Shown here in pieces: positions 43,724-54,908 of a DNA stretch of 64,000 nucleotides; the stretch's first letter is position 1; each line of letters starts with the position of its first letter. This stretch comes from Elmis aenea (Eukaryota; Arthropoda; Insecta; Coleoptera; Elmidae): positions 67,108,108-67,172,107 of the forward strand of contig OX393577.1 in assembly GCA_947652605.1 (NCBI GenBank). Reading direction: 5' to 3'. A model generated the notes under the pieces. It did no database searches, had not been told where the DNA came from, and was given only the letters and a program-made list of their open reading frames with translations. The translations under genes were made by a program, and so were the position numbers.

Positions 43724-46206
43724 TTACCCTTTTAATAGAGTTTGTATTTCCTCTAAGGTTTTATTTTTGGTTTCGGGAATAAAACATATGATAAAAATTA
43801 ATCCCAAAACAGCACAGCCAGTAAATGTAAAAAATGGCACGTGTATACCAAAATTATCCATCGTGATTTGAAAGAACTTTGACACGATCGTTCCTAGCAC
43901 ATCAAATGAAATGTCTTCTAGGGTTAAAGCAAAACTTTTAACGTCGGTAGGAAATAATTCTCCTAGCATCATGGTTGGTATCGATTGCAAACCAACATTA
44001 AACAGAATTACAAACATGATCAGAGCAATAAGCGATACATAGGTCACCTCTGATGTGTCTATATCAGTGTGGTCTTGAAAATAAAAGTATAAACCTTCCG
44101 TAAATAAAGCTAAAGCTGATCCTGAAACCGAAATAATCAACAACGGCTTCCTTCCGGCTCTGTCTACTAGAAGCGAAGTAAAACTGCAGATAACGAGTTG
44201 GATGGAAAAATATATAATAGTAGCTATGTTGGCCGATATTCCTCCGGCTTTTGCAAAAATTATATTTGCGTAAAACGTTATCGCAACAGCACCGCAAAAA
44301 TGTTGAGTTCCTCGCAGCACTATCATGATATAAACTGCTCTTCTGTTGCTTCTCACAGTAAACAAATCGGAGAGGTTACCCTTTTTTTCTTGTTGTTCTT
44401 CGACGGCTTGTTTTATGCGGTTTAAATCCGAATCTACTTCATTAGTACCTTTGAATATTGTTAACGACCTTTTCGCTGCTTCCGCGTCTTTTTTCATTAA
44501 TAAATAATAGGGACTATCGGGCATCCAGACAAACAATACGAGAAGCATTAAGGGTATAACGGATGAAATTAAAGCCGTCGTGCGGATGTTGAGATACAAG
44601 CCTAACACATTAACCAACCATCCTCCAAAAATAGCAGCCACAGGACAACTCGATCCTAACAAACCCCTTATCTCTGGATCTGCTATTTCTCCAAAATACA
44701 TCGGCACAGCACAAAAACTTAATCCTGTCGCGATTCCCGACAAAATCCTGCCGATGCTCAAAATGATGAACGAATCTGCAAAGGCTACCATTATCCATCC
44801 GATAAAGTAAGGGATTGCTGTTAATAAAATAACTTTTTTTCGACCAATTCGATCCAAAATAATCCCGGCAAGGATCGATCCCATTGGGGCACCGATCAGA
44901 GGCATGGATGCTAGCCATGATCCTTGGTCTTCACTTATAGGAACTGGAGAATCTTTAGCTAACAGTTGAGGAAGCGATGGAGATGGCCATCCAAAATTCA
45001 TACCACATGATATTATTCCAAGATTCGCTAAAATAAATCGGTTATTTGTTATTCATAAGTACGGAACAGTTTTTGTCAATGCTAGTGCTAGTTGACAAGA
45101 AATCTTTAGGGGGGTGTAACTACGAAAAGAGACGTCCAAGGAAAAAAATATATAAAAGACCCCCCTTAATTTTCGGTAAGGAACTACCTCTCGAATTGTT
45201 TTCCGTGGTTTACGAAACACCCTGTATATAGTACATAAAGCTAGGAAGTCAACAAACGAAGGAGACGATTGTACAGGGGCTCAACATGAAGGTGTAGCTT
45301 ATCTTAAGAGCTACAGAACTTCAAAGTAGTTTAACTAGCAAATTGCGTTATTGAGAGCTGAATTCAAAGTTAAAATTAAAATTGCCATAGCTTTTTTGTT
45401 TAAAAGTTATCGAGGAAAAACTGAATCTTCCAATTGCTCAGAAATTATTCAGAAAAATCAAAAATAACCAATGTCGTTTGCCCTGGCTTATTTTCTTTAT
45501 TTTTAGGGGATTCGTTAAACTAATAACACTTGCTCATTACAACTTTTTATTACCCTGATCTAACTAGATGTTGTATCAGACGTTTCGTATATTTTGTAGC
45601 ATCATTCACTTTATCTCCCATGAACTACATATAAGAATTTTGCGATTAATTTTTTTGTACTTTATTTTTAGCATTAGATACACTCTTGACTTAAAATATG
45701 TGGCACACGAGTAGGTCTTAGCGATAACGACAGAATTTGTAATTTTAATTTCTAGTTTTGTTACAGTAATAGTAAAATTTGGTAATGCTCTAACAATTCT
45801 TAAGTAATATAGTTTCAGTGTTTTATTTATTATTCAAGGGAACGTCCTTAAAATTAGCGTGTTTACTTATACGAGATAAAAGTGAATATAAAGTATTAAA
45901 CGTCTTATGGGTAAATTGTTTAAATTATGATATCGTGTATATAATACAAGCGACCTTGATTCTTCCCTCAAATAAAATTACCTTAGCCAATTATGGATCT
46001 ATAAAATGATAATACAAAAACTGTTAAGGAAGTTTTAAAATTATTTAAAAATAGTTAATGCAAAGATAGATAGTGATATATTGTTAAAAATTAAAATCGT
46101 ATCTTTATTGAATAAAAATCGGCCATACTTTACCTGTAAGCATAGCTAGGTATTGGAAAAGACGGGTTTTTGAAGCTTTTGTTGACAGTTCAGGAGAATC
46201 GTTCAT
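43724..46206 (-). CDS. Tret1-like: Tret1-like sugar transporter 2 (subfamily A)
   Basis: Close paralogue of gene 1. Exon 1 is 46134-46206 (MNDSPELSTKASKTRLFQYL.., one codon longer than in the other four genes) and exon 2 is 43724-45027. Length 458 aa. Motifs are as in gene 1: DRIGRKK, GEIADPEIRGLLGS, MPDSPYYL, TQHFCGAVAITFYA in helix 7, VDRAGRKP and PETKNKTLEEIQ. Differences from gene 1 are scattered single substitutions (about 30 of 425 in exon 2, counted by eye). The frame is open throughout and both splice sites are canonical, so the copy looks functional. Intron 1 (1106 nt) ends near a decayed CACCCTGTATA terminus at about 45225. Confidence 0.93.
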
Positions 46207-46781
46207 TTTCACTAGACGCGCAAACAAAACTTAGAATTAGTTATTGTTAAGTCGTTAAACACATTTTGTCACAGCTGTTTGTTAACAGATTAATTGCTTT
46301 TATAAGCAAGCGTATGTACATACTGACTTTGGAAACGGTTTGTTTTTGATTAAATATAATTTGAAACAACTCAATGTACGTAGTTCTGCGGAGATTTACA
46401 AAGTGATAAAAAATCTGGAGAACCCTTGACACTTTACACGCACAGGTAAACTATTTTAAAATTTTAAATACGTTGGAGTAGGGTTTTTTGTGTTCCTCTC
46501 CATACACAGTGCTCAAAAAATGTAAAATTTAACTTCATTACAATAAAGATACTAAGACTAAATTTCAAACAATGTATTTGTCACCATATGAAACAAAGTT
46601 TGCTATTATAACTTTCAAATGAAGGATAAACATTGAAGCAACCAATATAAACCATATGACAATTCAATGAAAACAAAAATAAAAATAGTAATAGTAAATA
46701 ATTTATTTCGTGCAGTTGGTTTAGTAACAAACATTTATTGAGTGTGTATGAAATTAATAAAGTAAAATAGTGTTGTACATA
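46207..46781. other. Spacer upstream of transporter gene 2
   Basis: Should contain the promoter of gene 2 (minus strand). AT-rich; a stretch near 46625-46740 resembles sequence near 61510-61640 upstream of gene 5 (GAAGGATAAACATTGA...), suggesting shared ancestral flank. No other feature. Confidence 0.4.
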
Positions 46782-47551
46782 AGTTATTTCCGGGTTGGAA
46801 CAGTGTCGAAGGTTTCTTCATAACCGACGTTTCGCCCTTTATCGGGGACATCTTCAGGGTTCCTGGAACCCGACAATATCAGACCAACTAAAAACACGAC
46901 CACTACATCAACAAACACCGCCTATTTACCATATATCAAGAATGTAACAGACAGAATTAGCAAAATTCTCCGTAAACATTACATTCGAACATCGTTCAAC
47001 ACCCATAAAAAATTATTAGAGTGCCTACCTAGCGTCAAGGATAGCCTCCCGCTTCAAACCAAGGGGGTTTATAAAATATCCTGCACATGCGGCAAGGTCT
47101 ACATCGGGGAGACACGAAGAACAATCAACACGCGAATCGGTGATCCCGAAAGGGACACCAGACTATTAAAACATATCACTCAATCAGCATTAGCTGAACA
47201 CAAACATAATACCGGCTACAACATCAAATTCGCCGAAATAGAAGTGATATCGAACATCACGATACTACCCCCACAAAATTAGGGAAGCCATGGAGATACT
47301 CAAAAACCCAAACAACATAAACGGAGACCACGACTACCCCCTCAGTAATTCTTGGAAGAGGCTGATAACCAATTGATTGCACGCTCAAGCGCCCGTCTCA
47401 CATCATCAACCACAGCGTAATATAAATATTCCAGACACCGAAGGACTCGCCAGTTGCTGTTTAACCAACAACCCTGAAGATGTTCCCGATAAGGAGGACG
47501 AAACGTCGGTTATGAAGAAACCTTCAACGCGGTTCCAGCCCGGAAACAACT
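46782..47551 (+). mobile_element. Penelope-like element fragment, inverted terminal repeats
   Basis: Both ends carry the same roughly 80-bp sequence in opposite orientation: TTATTTCCGGGTTGGAAC..CCGACGTTTCG..CATCTTCAGGGTT on the left and its complement on the right. Between them lies the 3' end of a Penelope-type ORF with a GIY-YIG endonuclease. The right end contains CTGAAGA then GAAAC, which resembles the hammerhead-like core known from Penelope terminal repeats. The reverse transcriptase is absent. It sits 160 nt beyond the stop of transporter gene 3, in tail-to-tail orientation. Confidence 0.82.
46863..47376 (+). pseudogene. Penelope-like GIY-YIG endonuclease, 5'-truncated
   Basis: The frame reads YIKNVTDRISKILRKH, CLPSVKDSLPLQTKGVYKIS, CTCGKVYIGETRRTINTR and SALAEHKHNTGYNIKFAE. 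GVYKISC...VYIGETRR is the GIY-YIG motif with the Penelope-specific Cys pair (CxC) and the downstream His (AEH). A stop at 47280 results from a frameshift; one frame over, REAMEILKNPNNINGDHDYP and SWKRLITN-stop give the normal C terminus at 47376. The RT half is missing, so only the endonuclease end remains. Confidence 0.85.
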
Positions 47552-47710
47552 CATATACATCGGACATCGCCCGCTGAAGCCTACAACATAGATTTACAAT
47601 AGTTTGTTTTGCGGTTTTTGCAATTCTCAAATTTCGGCAATAGTGTGGTTACATCAATAAATGCAGAATTTTAAGTAATGTATAAACTATAATTGTGACC
47701 TTAAAAAAAA

Positions 47711-49544
47711 TTAGTAACGTTCCCCGTTATATTTAAAGCTACTGGAACCAATTTCATCTTTTGCGTCATCTTTTTTCGTTACAGTGTTATTTTTTAATAA
47801 TTCTTGTATTTCTTCCAAAGTACGACCTTTAGTTTCTGGGACGCAATAAACGATGAACACTAAGCCAAGCAAAGCACAAACTGTGAAGGTAAAAAAGGGG
47901 ACGTGTATCCCAAACGTGTCCATCGTTATCTGAAAGAATTTAGAGACAATTGTTCCAAGTAAATTGTAATAAAAATCTTCCAGAAACATTGCAAACGCCT
48001 TTACGTCCGTAGAATATACCTCGCCCAACATCAAAATTGGTATAGTCTGAAGACCCACACTAAAAAGTACGACAAAGAAGATAAGAGCTATAGGCGGTAT
48101 ATAAGTCATATGAGATGTGTCTATATTTGTAAATTGTTGTATATAAAAGTATGTGCCCTCTGTGAACAATCCAGCCGCGGATCCTATCGACGAAATGATC
48201 AACAATGGTCTTCTACCGGTTTTATCGACAAGATAACACGAAAAGCAACAAACGACTAATTGAATAGAGAAGTATATTATCGAAGACATACTTGCTGAGA
48301 ATCCTCCAGCTTTCTGGAATATAAATTTCGCATAAAACGTTATAGCAGCATGTCCGCAAAAATGTTGTGCACCTCTAAGACCCATCATAATATAAATTGC
48401 TCTACGATTACTTTTAACTGTGATAATATCCAAAAGCCTTCCTTTATTGTTCATTTGATCGTTGACAGCTTGTGTTAATCTCGATAATTCAGACTCTACG
48501 TCGGTAACGCCTTTTAAAGTTCTCAAAGATTGTCTTGCTTCGTCGTACTTTTTTTTAACTATTAGGCCATATGGACTTTCAGGCATCCACACAAATGTTA
48601 AAAGTTGTACGAGGGGTAAAGTAGCTGCAACTAAAGCAGTTGTGGTTATGTTCAGGTTAACGCCCAAAATATTTATAAACCACATTCCCACGATACTCAT
48701 AACTGAGCAGCTTGATCCTAACAATCCTCTTATTTCAGGATCGGCTATTTCTCCTAAGTAAATGGGTAGAGAACATAAAGTCAAGCCATTGGCGATTCCT
48801 CCGATGAATCTACCAATACTTAATACAGTAAAGGATGGTGCAAAAGCTATGATAATCCAGTGAATGAAGTATGGAATGGTTGCCAGCAATAGGATTTTTT
48901 TCCTGCCAATCTTGTTGATGATAAATGCTCCAAAGGATGAACCCAGAAATCCTGCCATTAATGGCATTACTGTTAACCAAGAACCTTCACTTTCTGTTAT
49001 GGGTATTGTGGAATGTTTTTCAAGAAGTATTGGTAGTGTGGGTGAAGTCCATGCGAAGGTCATTCCACATGAGACAATGCTTAATGTAGCTGGAATAAAA
49101 AAAAAAAAATTTTTTTTGAAAACGCTTTAAATTTGAGCTCGCATGTAACACGTATCTTAAAAATATCATAATTAGTTCATTGTTTTTAATAATTGATTGA
49201 CTTAATAATGACTTCTTGCCTCTTGTAACTGTATAATATCTTTATTAGTTAAACAAAGTGGATATAAAATACGTGATACGAATCTATACTAAATATCATA
49301 TTCAAGTTGATACTTATACAAGCTTTATTGTTTATCCTTAAAACTACACAAAGCTTTATGTTTTTAAAATATGGCAAAATTATGAATTGTTAATAAGAGT
49401 CTTTGGAAAATTACACTATTAAATGACTTAACATAAATTGAATTAATAATCAATATGGAAACGTGTTACACTACCTGTGATCGTTGCCAAGTATTGGAAA
49501 ATTCTATTTCCCGTAGTTACTGATAAAGGATTTACCGGCTTCAT
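47711..49544 (-). CDS. Tret1-like: Tret1-like sugar transporter 3 (subfamily B)
   Basis: Major-facilitator sugar porter, 482 aa. Exon 1 is 49475-49544 (MKPVNPLSVTTGNRIFQYL..) and exon 2 is 47711-49089. Motifs: NKIGRKK (about 82), GEIADPEIRGLLGS, MPESPYGL (family PESPR site; Gly where genes 4 and 5 have Tyr), VDKTGRRP and PETKGRTLEEIQ. Helix 7 reads AQHFCGHAAITFYA, with His at the position that is Ala in genes 1, 2 and 5. The C-terminal tail is about 25 residues longer than in subfamily A, polar and charged. The intron acceptor sits beside an A-rich run (49099-49110). No defects seen. Confidence 0.93.
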
Positions 49545-49860
49545 ATTTTGTTATATTTATACAACAAATAATTTACTCTATTAACTTACATGTAAATGAA
49601 TCACAATGTGTAACGACAAAATTAAGAGAGCAAAAGAGACCATTTACATGTACTGCAGAAGTAGTCAGAAATTTTGTACGCATATTGTCTTATGCAAACT
49701 TGTATTTTTTCCGTGGCCATTGATATGCTATCGTAACTTTTAATTTTTATTTTAACGAGGTAGGTCTCGTAAATGACAAAATTATAAAAATTATTTGAAT
49801 AGTCAGCGGCGGATTACCGCATGAGGCGCGCGCATGGGGCCTTAGCAAAGCGGGGGATAA
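49545..49860. other. Promoter-side spacer of gene 3 with a GC-rich repeat edge
   Basis: The interval just upstream of gene 3. Near 49803-49845 a GC-rich string (AGCGGCGGATTACCGCATGA) resembles the start of a widespread insect non-autonomous DNA element. The PIF/Harbinger copy starting at 49861 seems inserted in it, since the related GTGCCTCATCC follows the right end at 51425. Confidence 0.4.
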
Positions 49861-49980
49861 GGCCACGGCTCCACGTACGATATTTTAACGCATGTATCTG
49901 CGTTAAATTGACGGACTAAAAACGCATCGTGTACCCCGGCTCCACATATCGTTTTCAAAACGTATACAAGTCGTACCTAT

Positions 49981-50788
49981 ATGGGAGGCAAAACGCAACA
50001 ATCTGGCTCCACGTACGACATTCTACCGCGTGATAGTTCTAGGGAGGAGTGGATACATATTTCAGAGAAATTTAATAGAAGGGCACAATTTCCTAACTGT
50101 ATTGGCGCCATCGATGGTAAACACATAAGAATTATTAAACCTTCGGGTAGTGGTAGCAACTTTTTCAACTACAAAAAGTACTTTTCCATTGTTCTAATGG
50201 CAGTGGCAGATGCTGATTACTGTTTTACATATATTAATGTTGGTGCTTGTGGTAAGGAGAGCGATTCCAATGTATTTAAAGCTACAGAATTAGGAAAGAA
50301 ATTGTATGAAGGTACATTACATTTACCAGAAGCAAAACCACTTATCAGTGAATCTGGATTTGAATGTGTTCCATATGTTTTTGTAGCTGATGAAGCATTT
50401 GCCCTAAGTAAAAATTTAATGAGGCCTTTCCCAAGCAGAAACCACACATGAGAAGAAGATCTTCAATTACCGTCTTTCAAAAGCACGGCGGTATGTAGAG
50501 TGTGCGTTTGGTATATTGGCCAATAAATGGCGCATTTTCCATCGTCCGATTGATGTTAATCCTGACTTTGCTGATTGTATCATTAAAACATGTTGTGTAC
50601 TGCACAATTTTGTCAGAAAACGTGATGGGTATCAATTCGAAGACACACTAACGTGCTCTTTAGATAGTATTAATGCTTTGGGAACTAGGGGAAACCTAAA
50701 TGGAATTCACATCAGAGATTTATTTACGTCATATTTTTGTTCCGAACAGGGATCAGTACCCTGGCAAGAGAAATATGTGAATAATTAG
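49981..50788 (+). pseudogene. PIF/Harbinger DDE transposase, truncated and frameshifted
   Basis: The catalytic domain is recognisable: FPNCIGAIDGKHIRI (first Asp), FFNYKKYFSIVLMAVADADY, NVGACGKESDSNVF (second Asp) and VADEAFALSKNLMRPF (third acidic residue). A frameshift near 50450 moves the rest to another frame: KKIFNYRLSKARRYVECAFG then ILANKWRIFHRPI, CVLHNFVRKRDG, ending at 50788. The N-terminal 100 or so residues of a complete transposase are missing: the frame emerges directly from the subterminal repeats. The copy cannot make a full enzyme. Confidence 0.87.
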
Positions 50789-50962
50789 TTTACTTTTTTT
50801 TTTGGAAAAATTTAATCATGATTTTTATCAGCAGTTTATTTTTTGAATCCTACTAGACTGTATTAAAGTCGGTTTATGTTAATTACTTGAAGTCTTCTTA
50901 CAATTTGAATAGCCTCTATATGTAAAAATGTAACATATACATTAATAACATTTAATACTTAC

Positions 50963-51146
50963 CAGTTTTTGTTTTTTCTGTCTGCTCCATCTCCTTCCAC
51001 CGTTCCTCTCTAACAACTCCTTTGACAACATCCATCCATGCTGCCATTTTAGCTGTTCTATTTTTATAATTGTTGTTACCTAAATCAAACAGACATGGCT
51101 GTTTTTCTACCTCTAATATTAATATTTCGCTGTCTATTTCTGACAT
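50963..51146 (-). pseudogene. MADF-domain protein, first exon, Harbinger-associated
   Basis: The minus strand encodes MSEIDSEILILEVEKQPCLF, then NYKNRTAKMAAWMDVVKGVV and REERWKEMEQTEKTKTG. It is followed by a canonical donor GTAAGT. The Leu-Ile-x-Glu-Val...Pro-Cys-Leu-Phe-Asp...Tyr-Lys-Asn-Arg...Ala-Trp pattern is the MADF/Myb-SANT-like DNA-binding domain typical of the second protein of PIF/Harbinger elements. No following exon is seen before the transposase remnant, so the gene is incomplete. It has the start codon and the first half of the domain intact. Confidence 0.72.
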
Positions 51147-51411
51147 TTCGCAGTGAACATTAGCAATAGGGGACAAATCACAAGAACCAATTGCACACGT
51201 GGAGCCGGGTGTCACGATACTGACCCGATAATTTATCGGATTGAAAATGGAACAAGCTGCGTCCAAGTGCGTTATGACTTTGAAGACGAAGAAGTAGTAC
51301 GATCCGTTATCGGACGTGGAGCCTCCTCTCATTTAAACTTATGTTACCTATTTTTGCCCGTCAATTTAACGCAGATACATGCGTTAAAATATCGTACGTG
51401 GAGCCGGGGCC

Positions 51412-53092
51412 TTAGAATCGTTGGGTGCCTCATCCTCAAAAACAAAAATCAAATTTTTATTGTCTGTTAATATTAGAATTATAAAATAATAATTGTAGGC
51501 AAATCGTAATATCTTCTAAAACCTATTTTCATAGTGGGTATTGGTTAGGTCTTAGATGCCAATTTAAAAAAACAAGGTAAATTAAACAAAAAAGATAGCC
51601 AGTTTGGTTCCAAATAGCCAAAACCTGCAACCCTGCTTGCATCTGATTACAGTGCACTGTACAGGGTGGTCCAAATTCGATGGGATTACATGGGTATCTC
51701 GTTTAATAGTCAAGATAGAGAAACGGTTAAATAATCAAAAATCGGAAGTTTTTTGAGTAACTCAGAACAGTTCTCAAATATCTTCTATCATTTCCGGTTT
51801 GTTTTTTCTTTGTTTTCACAGCCTACTTTTTGTTTCTCATCTTTAAAAAAAATAAAAAACCTTTGTAACTTGCGTATTATTGAAAATATATACATCAACC
51901 CCTATACAGGGTTCTCGTTTTTCGAGGGCCACTATGGGGATCTCGTAAACGGTAAGAGTTACGACTTCGGTTAAATTAGGGCAAAGTTGTATATTCAGGT
52001 CCTTAATAATTTGACGAAAAACAGAACTTATCTAGCCCTTCTAGTTTTTGAGATATAGGGCAAAAAGTAAAAAAGTGGATTTTTGTTTTTTGCCCGTAAC
52101 TTTTTCATTTGATGTCGAATTTTATTTCTGTAAAAACTTTTTTTAGGCCACTTTTTGCAAGGAATCAGAATCTCCAATTATATTTTCCGTGCAACGTTTC
52201 GTTTTCTTAAAACCATCATCAGGTCAATTTTTTCTTATGGACCTTATATCTGATTTTTACACCAATTTGTAGAGCATTTTTTTTCTGAATTCGATAATGT
52301 ATTTACTTGGCAATTGTTGTTAAAAATGGCAAAAACAAATATTTTATTTAAAAAAAATCCTAATCGGCATGGTAAATAATTGTCTTTGTCCCTTTTTCCT
52401 TGAAAGCACGTAAGTAAACCGCATGGAATTACTATTTAAGGGATTTTATTAAAAAGATAGGTATTAATAAATATGTTAGGAATGCATTAACATTGTTCAC
52501 TTATTAGCAAATATTTTTAGAATATTTTGTTTGGTTAAGTAATAAATTTCTCTAAAATGTGTATTTAATCCTTATTTGGCATACGATTATTTGTAACAAA
52601 AAATAACGAGTTATGCCTTTTATCTGCGTTAATGACTTCTAATAAGCAAAAAGCGTAAACAGATTTTTGGACGTTTTTTGTAAACTATGAACACTTATTT
52701 ATTTGATTACAAATATTTGTTACGTTTCGACTATCGTGAACCATCATCAACTCCGTTGTTTCTTTGATTGCTATATTAGATTAAAATATAGTACCAAGGA
52801 TCCCTACACCTACGGGTAGATGGGAATTTGATTATATATATACCAAGGATATAGAATAACAGGCAATTTTCTTGAATTAAATACAAGTTTAACAACATTT
52901 CGCTTTTATTTCAAATTTCGATAAAAGTATAAATAATGCGCTTTTTGTAATTGTTAGTTAACAATGGTTATGATACTAGAAAACAATTGTATAAATATTT
53001 AATTACATTTTGTTTACACTACCATGTTGCTTTTCTAACAAAATTGGTTTAGTTTTACACTGTTTTTCCAATTTTGGCAGTAGTGTGTTATA
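51412..53092. other. Transposon-debris spacer
   Basis: Holds decayed mariner-type termini (TACAGGGTGGTCCAAATTCG at 51660, TATACAGGGTTCTCG near 51903) and two short hammerhead-like strings on the minus strand (near 52196-52222 and 52724-52750). Conserved-looking MITE sequence GGGGATCTCG near 51937 is shared with the 18558 family. No host gene seen. Confidence 0.5.
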
Positions 53093-53246
53093 CAGGGTGG
53101 TCCACTTTTTTGTAGCAGGACTTTAACAGTCGATACAAAAACTCATTTTAAAGCGAATATTCCATATCAACATGGGTCCATAAAGGCTTCATTTTAAAGA
53201 TACAGGGTGTTGAAAATTTCGAAAAAATATCGATACTAGTTTTATA

Positions 53247-54552
53247 CAGGGTGGGGTAGAATGACCTCCTCGATTTGTGAGGGGCGTGGTTAGAAGCGGA
53301 GTGGGGGTACAGCAATGACGAGTGCACGAAATGACAGCTGTCATCTTGCCATTTGCGGCTCACATCATGGCTTGGTCGGGAATACATCGCGCTTTTGTTG
53401 TCGAGGAATTTATTCAAAACGGCGGTTCGCCGATATTGACGCAGCGTGCTTTTCGCATTCGTTTCGCTCTCGGCCGACACGATCCCGTTCCCGATAAAAA
53501 AACGCGTATTTGGGTGTCAAACTTCAGGCAAACAGGTTCAGCATAAAAACGACCATCTACTGGCCGTCCTCGGAGTGTAACAGGACCAGAAAATGTGGCT
53601 GCTGTGAGAGCTTCGATTGAACAATCTCCACGGAAACATGCCACTGCCCTACAGTTATCTAATCGAAGTCTTCGGATAATTTTGCACCGAGATCTTAATA
53701 TGCACCCTTAAAAAATTGCAATTGCACAAGAACTGAGTGAAAGAGATTGGGAAACCCGTACAACTATGTGTCGAGAACTTCGAAACCTGCCTCGCAGAAA
53801 TGTTTTGCTCTTTACGGACGAAGCACACTTCCATCTTGCAGGTACGGTCAATAAACAAAATTTACGTTATTGGGCAGAAAATAACCCTCGGGAACTTCAC
53901 CAACGACCACTCCACAGCCCTAAGGTTACAGTATGGTGTGCCGTTTTTGAGTTCGGTGTATTGGGTCCATATTTTTTTGAAGAAAACGGTGTTACTGTAA
54001 CAGTGACTTCTGATCGGTATTGTGCAATGCTCGAGAACTTTCTGCGTCCTAGATTGGGTGATCTTTTTAATGAACATGGACAGGGGAATGTGTGGTTCTA
54101 ACAAGACGGTGCGACAGCCCACACATCTCGCCGTTCACTCGGAATTCTAAGAGAAATGTTTCCTGGGCATGTTATCTCCTTGCGTGGTGACATCGGGTGG
54201 CCCTCTCGTTTTCCCGATTTGACCCCGTGCGATTTTTTTCTCTGGGGCTACCTGAAATCCAAGGTATACCAACATCGTCCTCAAACTTTGGAGGTCCTTA
54301 GGGAGATAATTACCCAAGAAGTTGCTGCTATTCCACCCGAAATGACCCGCAGGGTCCTGCAAAACTATCAGGAGAGACTAAATCAGTGTATCGAAAATGG
54401 AGGTCGACACTTGAGTGATGTCATTTTTAAATAACGTTAATCTAAAACTGCATTATGTGTACTATTCAGAAATATATAAGTTTTTTTTGTAGCTTTCTTG
54501 GTATGGTTTTTATTAGCTTCCCAAATCGGGGAGGTCATTCCGCCCCACCCTG
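53247..54552 (+). mobile_element. DD41D mariner-type transposon, second copy
   Basis: A 1306-bp element with the same CAGGGTGGGG termini as the 9741 copy and a TA on each side (53245-53246, 54553-54554). Sequence similarity to the other copy is very high throughout, including the 3' noncoding part, indicating recent common origin. The gene inside carries premature stops. Confidence 0.92.
53322..54434 (+). pseudogene. DD41D transposase with three in-frame stops
   Basis: Same protein as the 9912-10985 copy, ending in the full-length C terminus (NYQERLNQCIENGGRHL.. to 54434). Point changes create stops at about 53544 (after RQTGSA), about 53709 (after MHP) and about 54099 (after VWF, just before the second catalytic Asp). 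There are also small in-frame deletions (3 nt near 53503, 12 nt near 53630). The frame is otherwise continuous. It is a recent pseudogene and cannot make an enzyme. Confidence 0.9.
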
Positions 54553-54908
54553 TATAAAATGTATTGAAACTGAACCCTCAAAACTCCGCCACTGGTTGAT
54601 TGTGGGGCTTGACTTTCTCACCGAATATGGTAACCTGTAAGTTGGTGCTGTATACCAAATTTGGTTTAAATATATCTACTGGTTGAGAAACGGTTAAACA
54701 TTATCGATATTTTTTCGAAATTTTCAACACCCTGTATCATTTAAATGAAGCGTTTATGGACCCATGTTGATATGGGATATTCGCTTTAAAATGAGTTTCT
54801 GTATCGACTGTTTAAGTCCTGCTAGTAAAAAGTGGACCAACCTATATAATTCAATTCAGAATTATAAGTTATGTTACCTAAAAATTATACCTACGAATTT
54901 AAATAATA

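Larger units (their letters stand above)
49861..51411. mobile_element. PIF/Harbinger transposon with MADF partner exon
   Basis: Inverted termini of about 54 bp (GGCCMCGGCTCCACGTACGA, then TATTTTAACGCATGTATCTG) bound a 1551-bp element. Flanks are TAA on the left and TTA on the right, compatible with the TWA preference of the superfamily though not a perfect duplication. It has two converging remnants: a DDE transposase on + and a MADF-domain exon on minus. The word GGCTCCAC recurs at 49867, 49938 and 50005 on + and inverted at about 51197, 51314 and 51395. Confidence 0.88.
53093..54844. mobile_element. Palindromic MITE interrupted by a mariner copy
   Basis: Outer left arm 53093 to about 53235 starts CAGGGTGGTCCACTTTTTTG and passes GTTGAAAATTTCGAAAAAAT. 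The outer right arm from about 54712 to 54844 is its inverted copy, ending AGTGGACCAACCTA. TA precedes the left end (53091-53092). The DD41D element (53247-54552) lies between the arms, together with about 150 bp of unique MITE centre. The pattern shows that the mariner jumped into a pre-existing MITE. It lies 65 bp beyond the stop of transporter gene 4. Confidence 0.85.
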
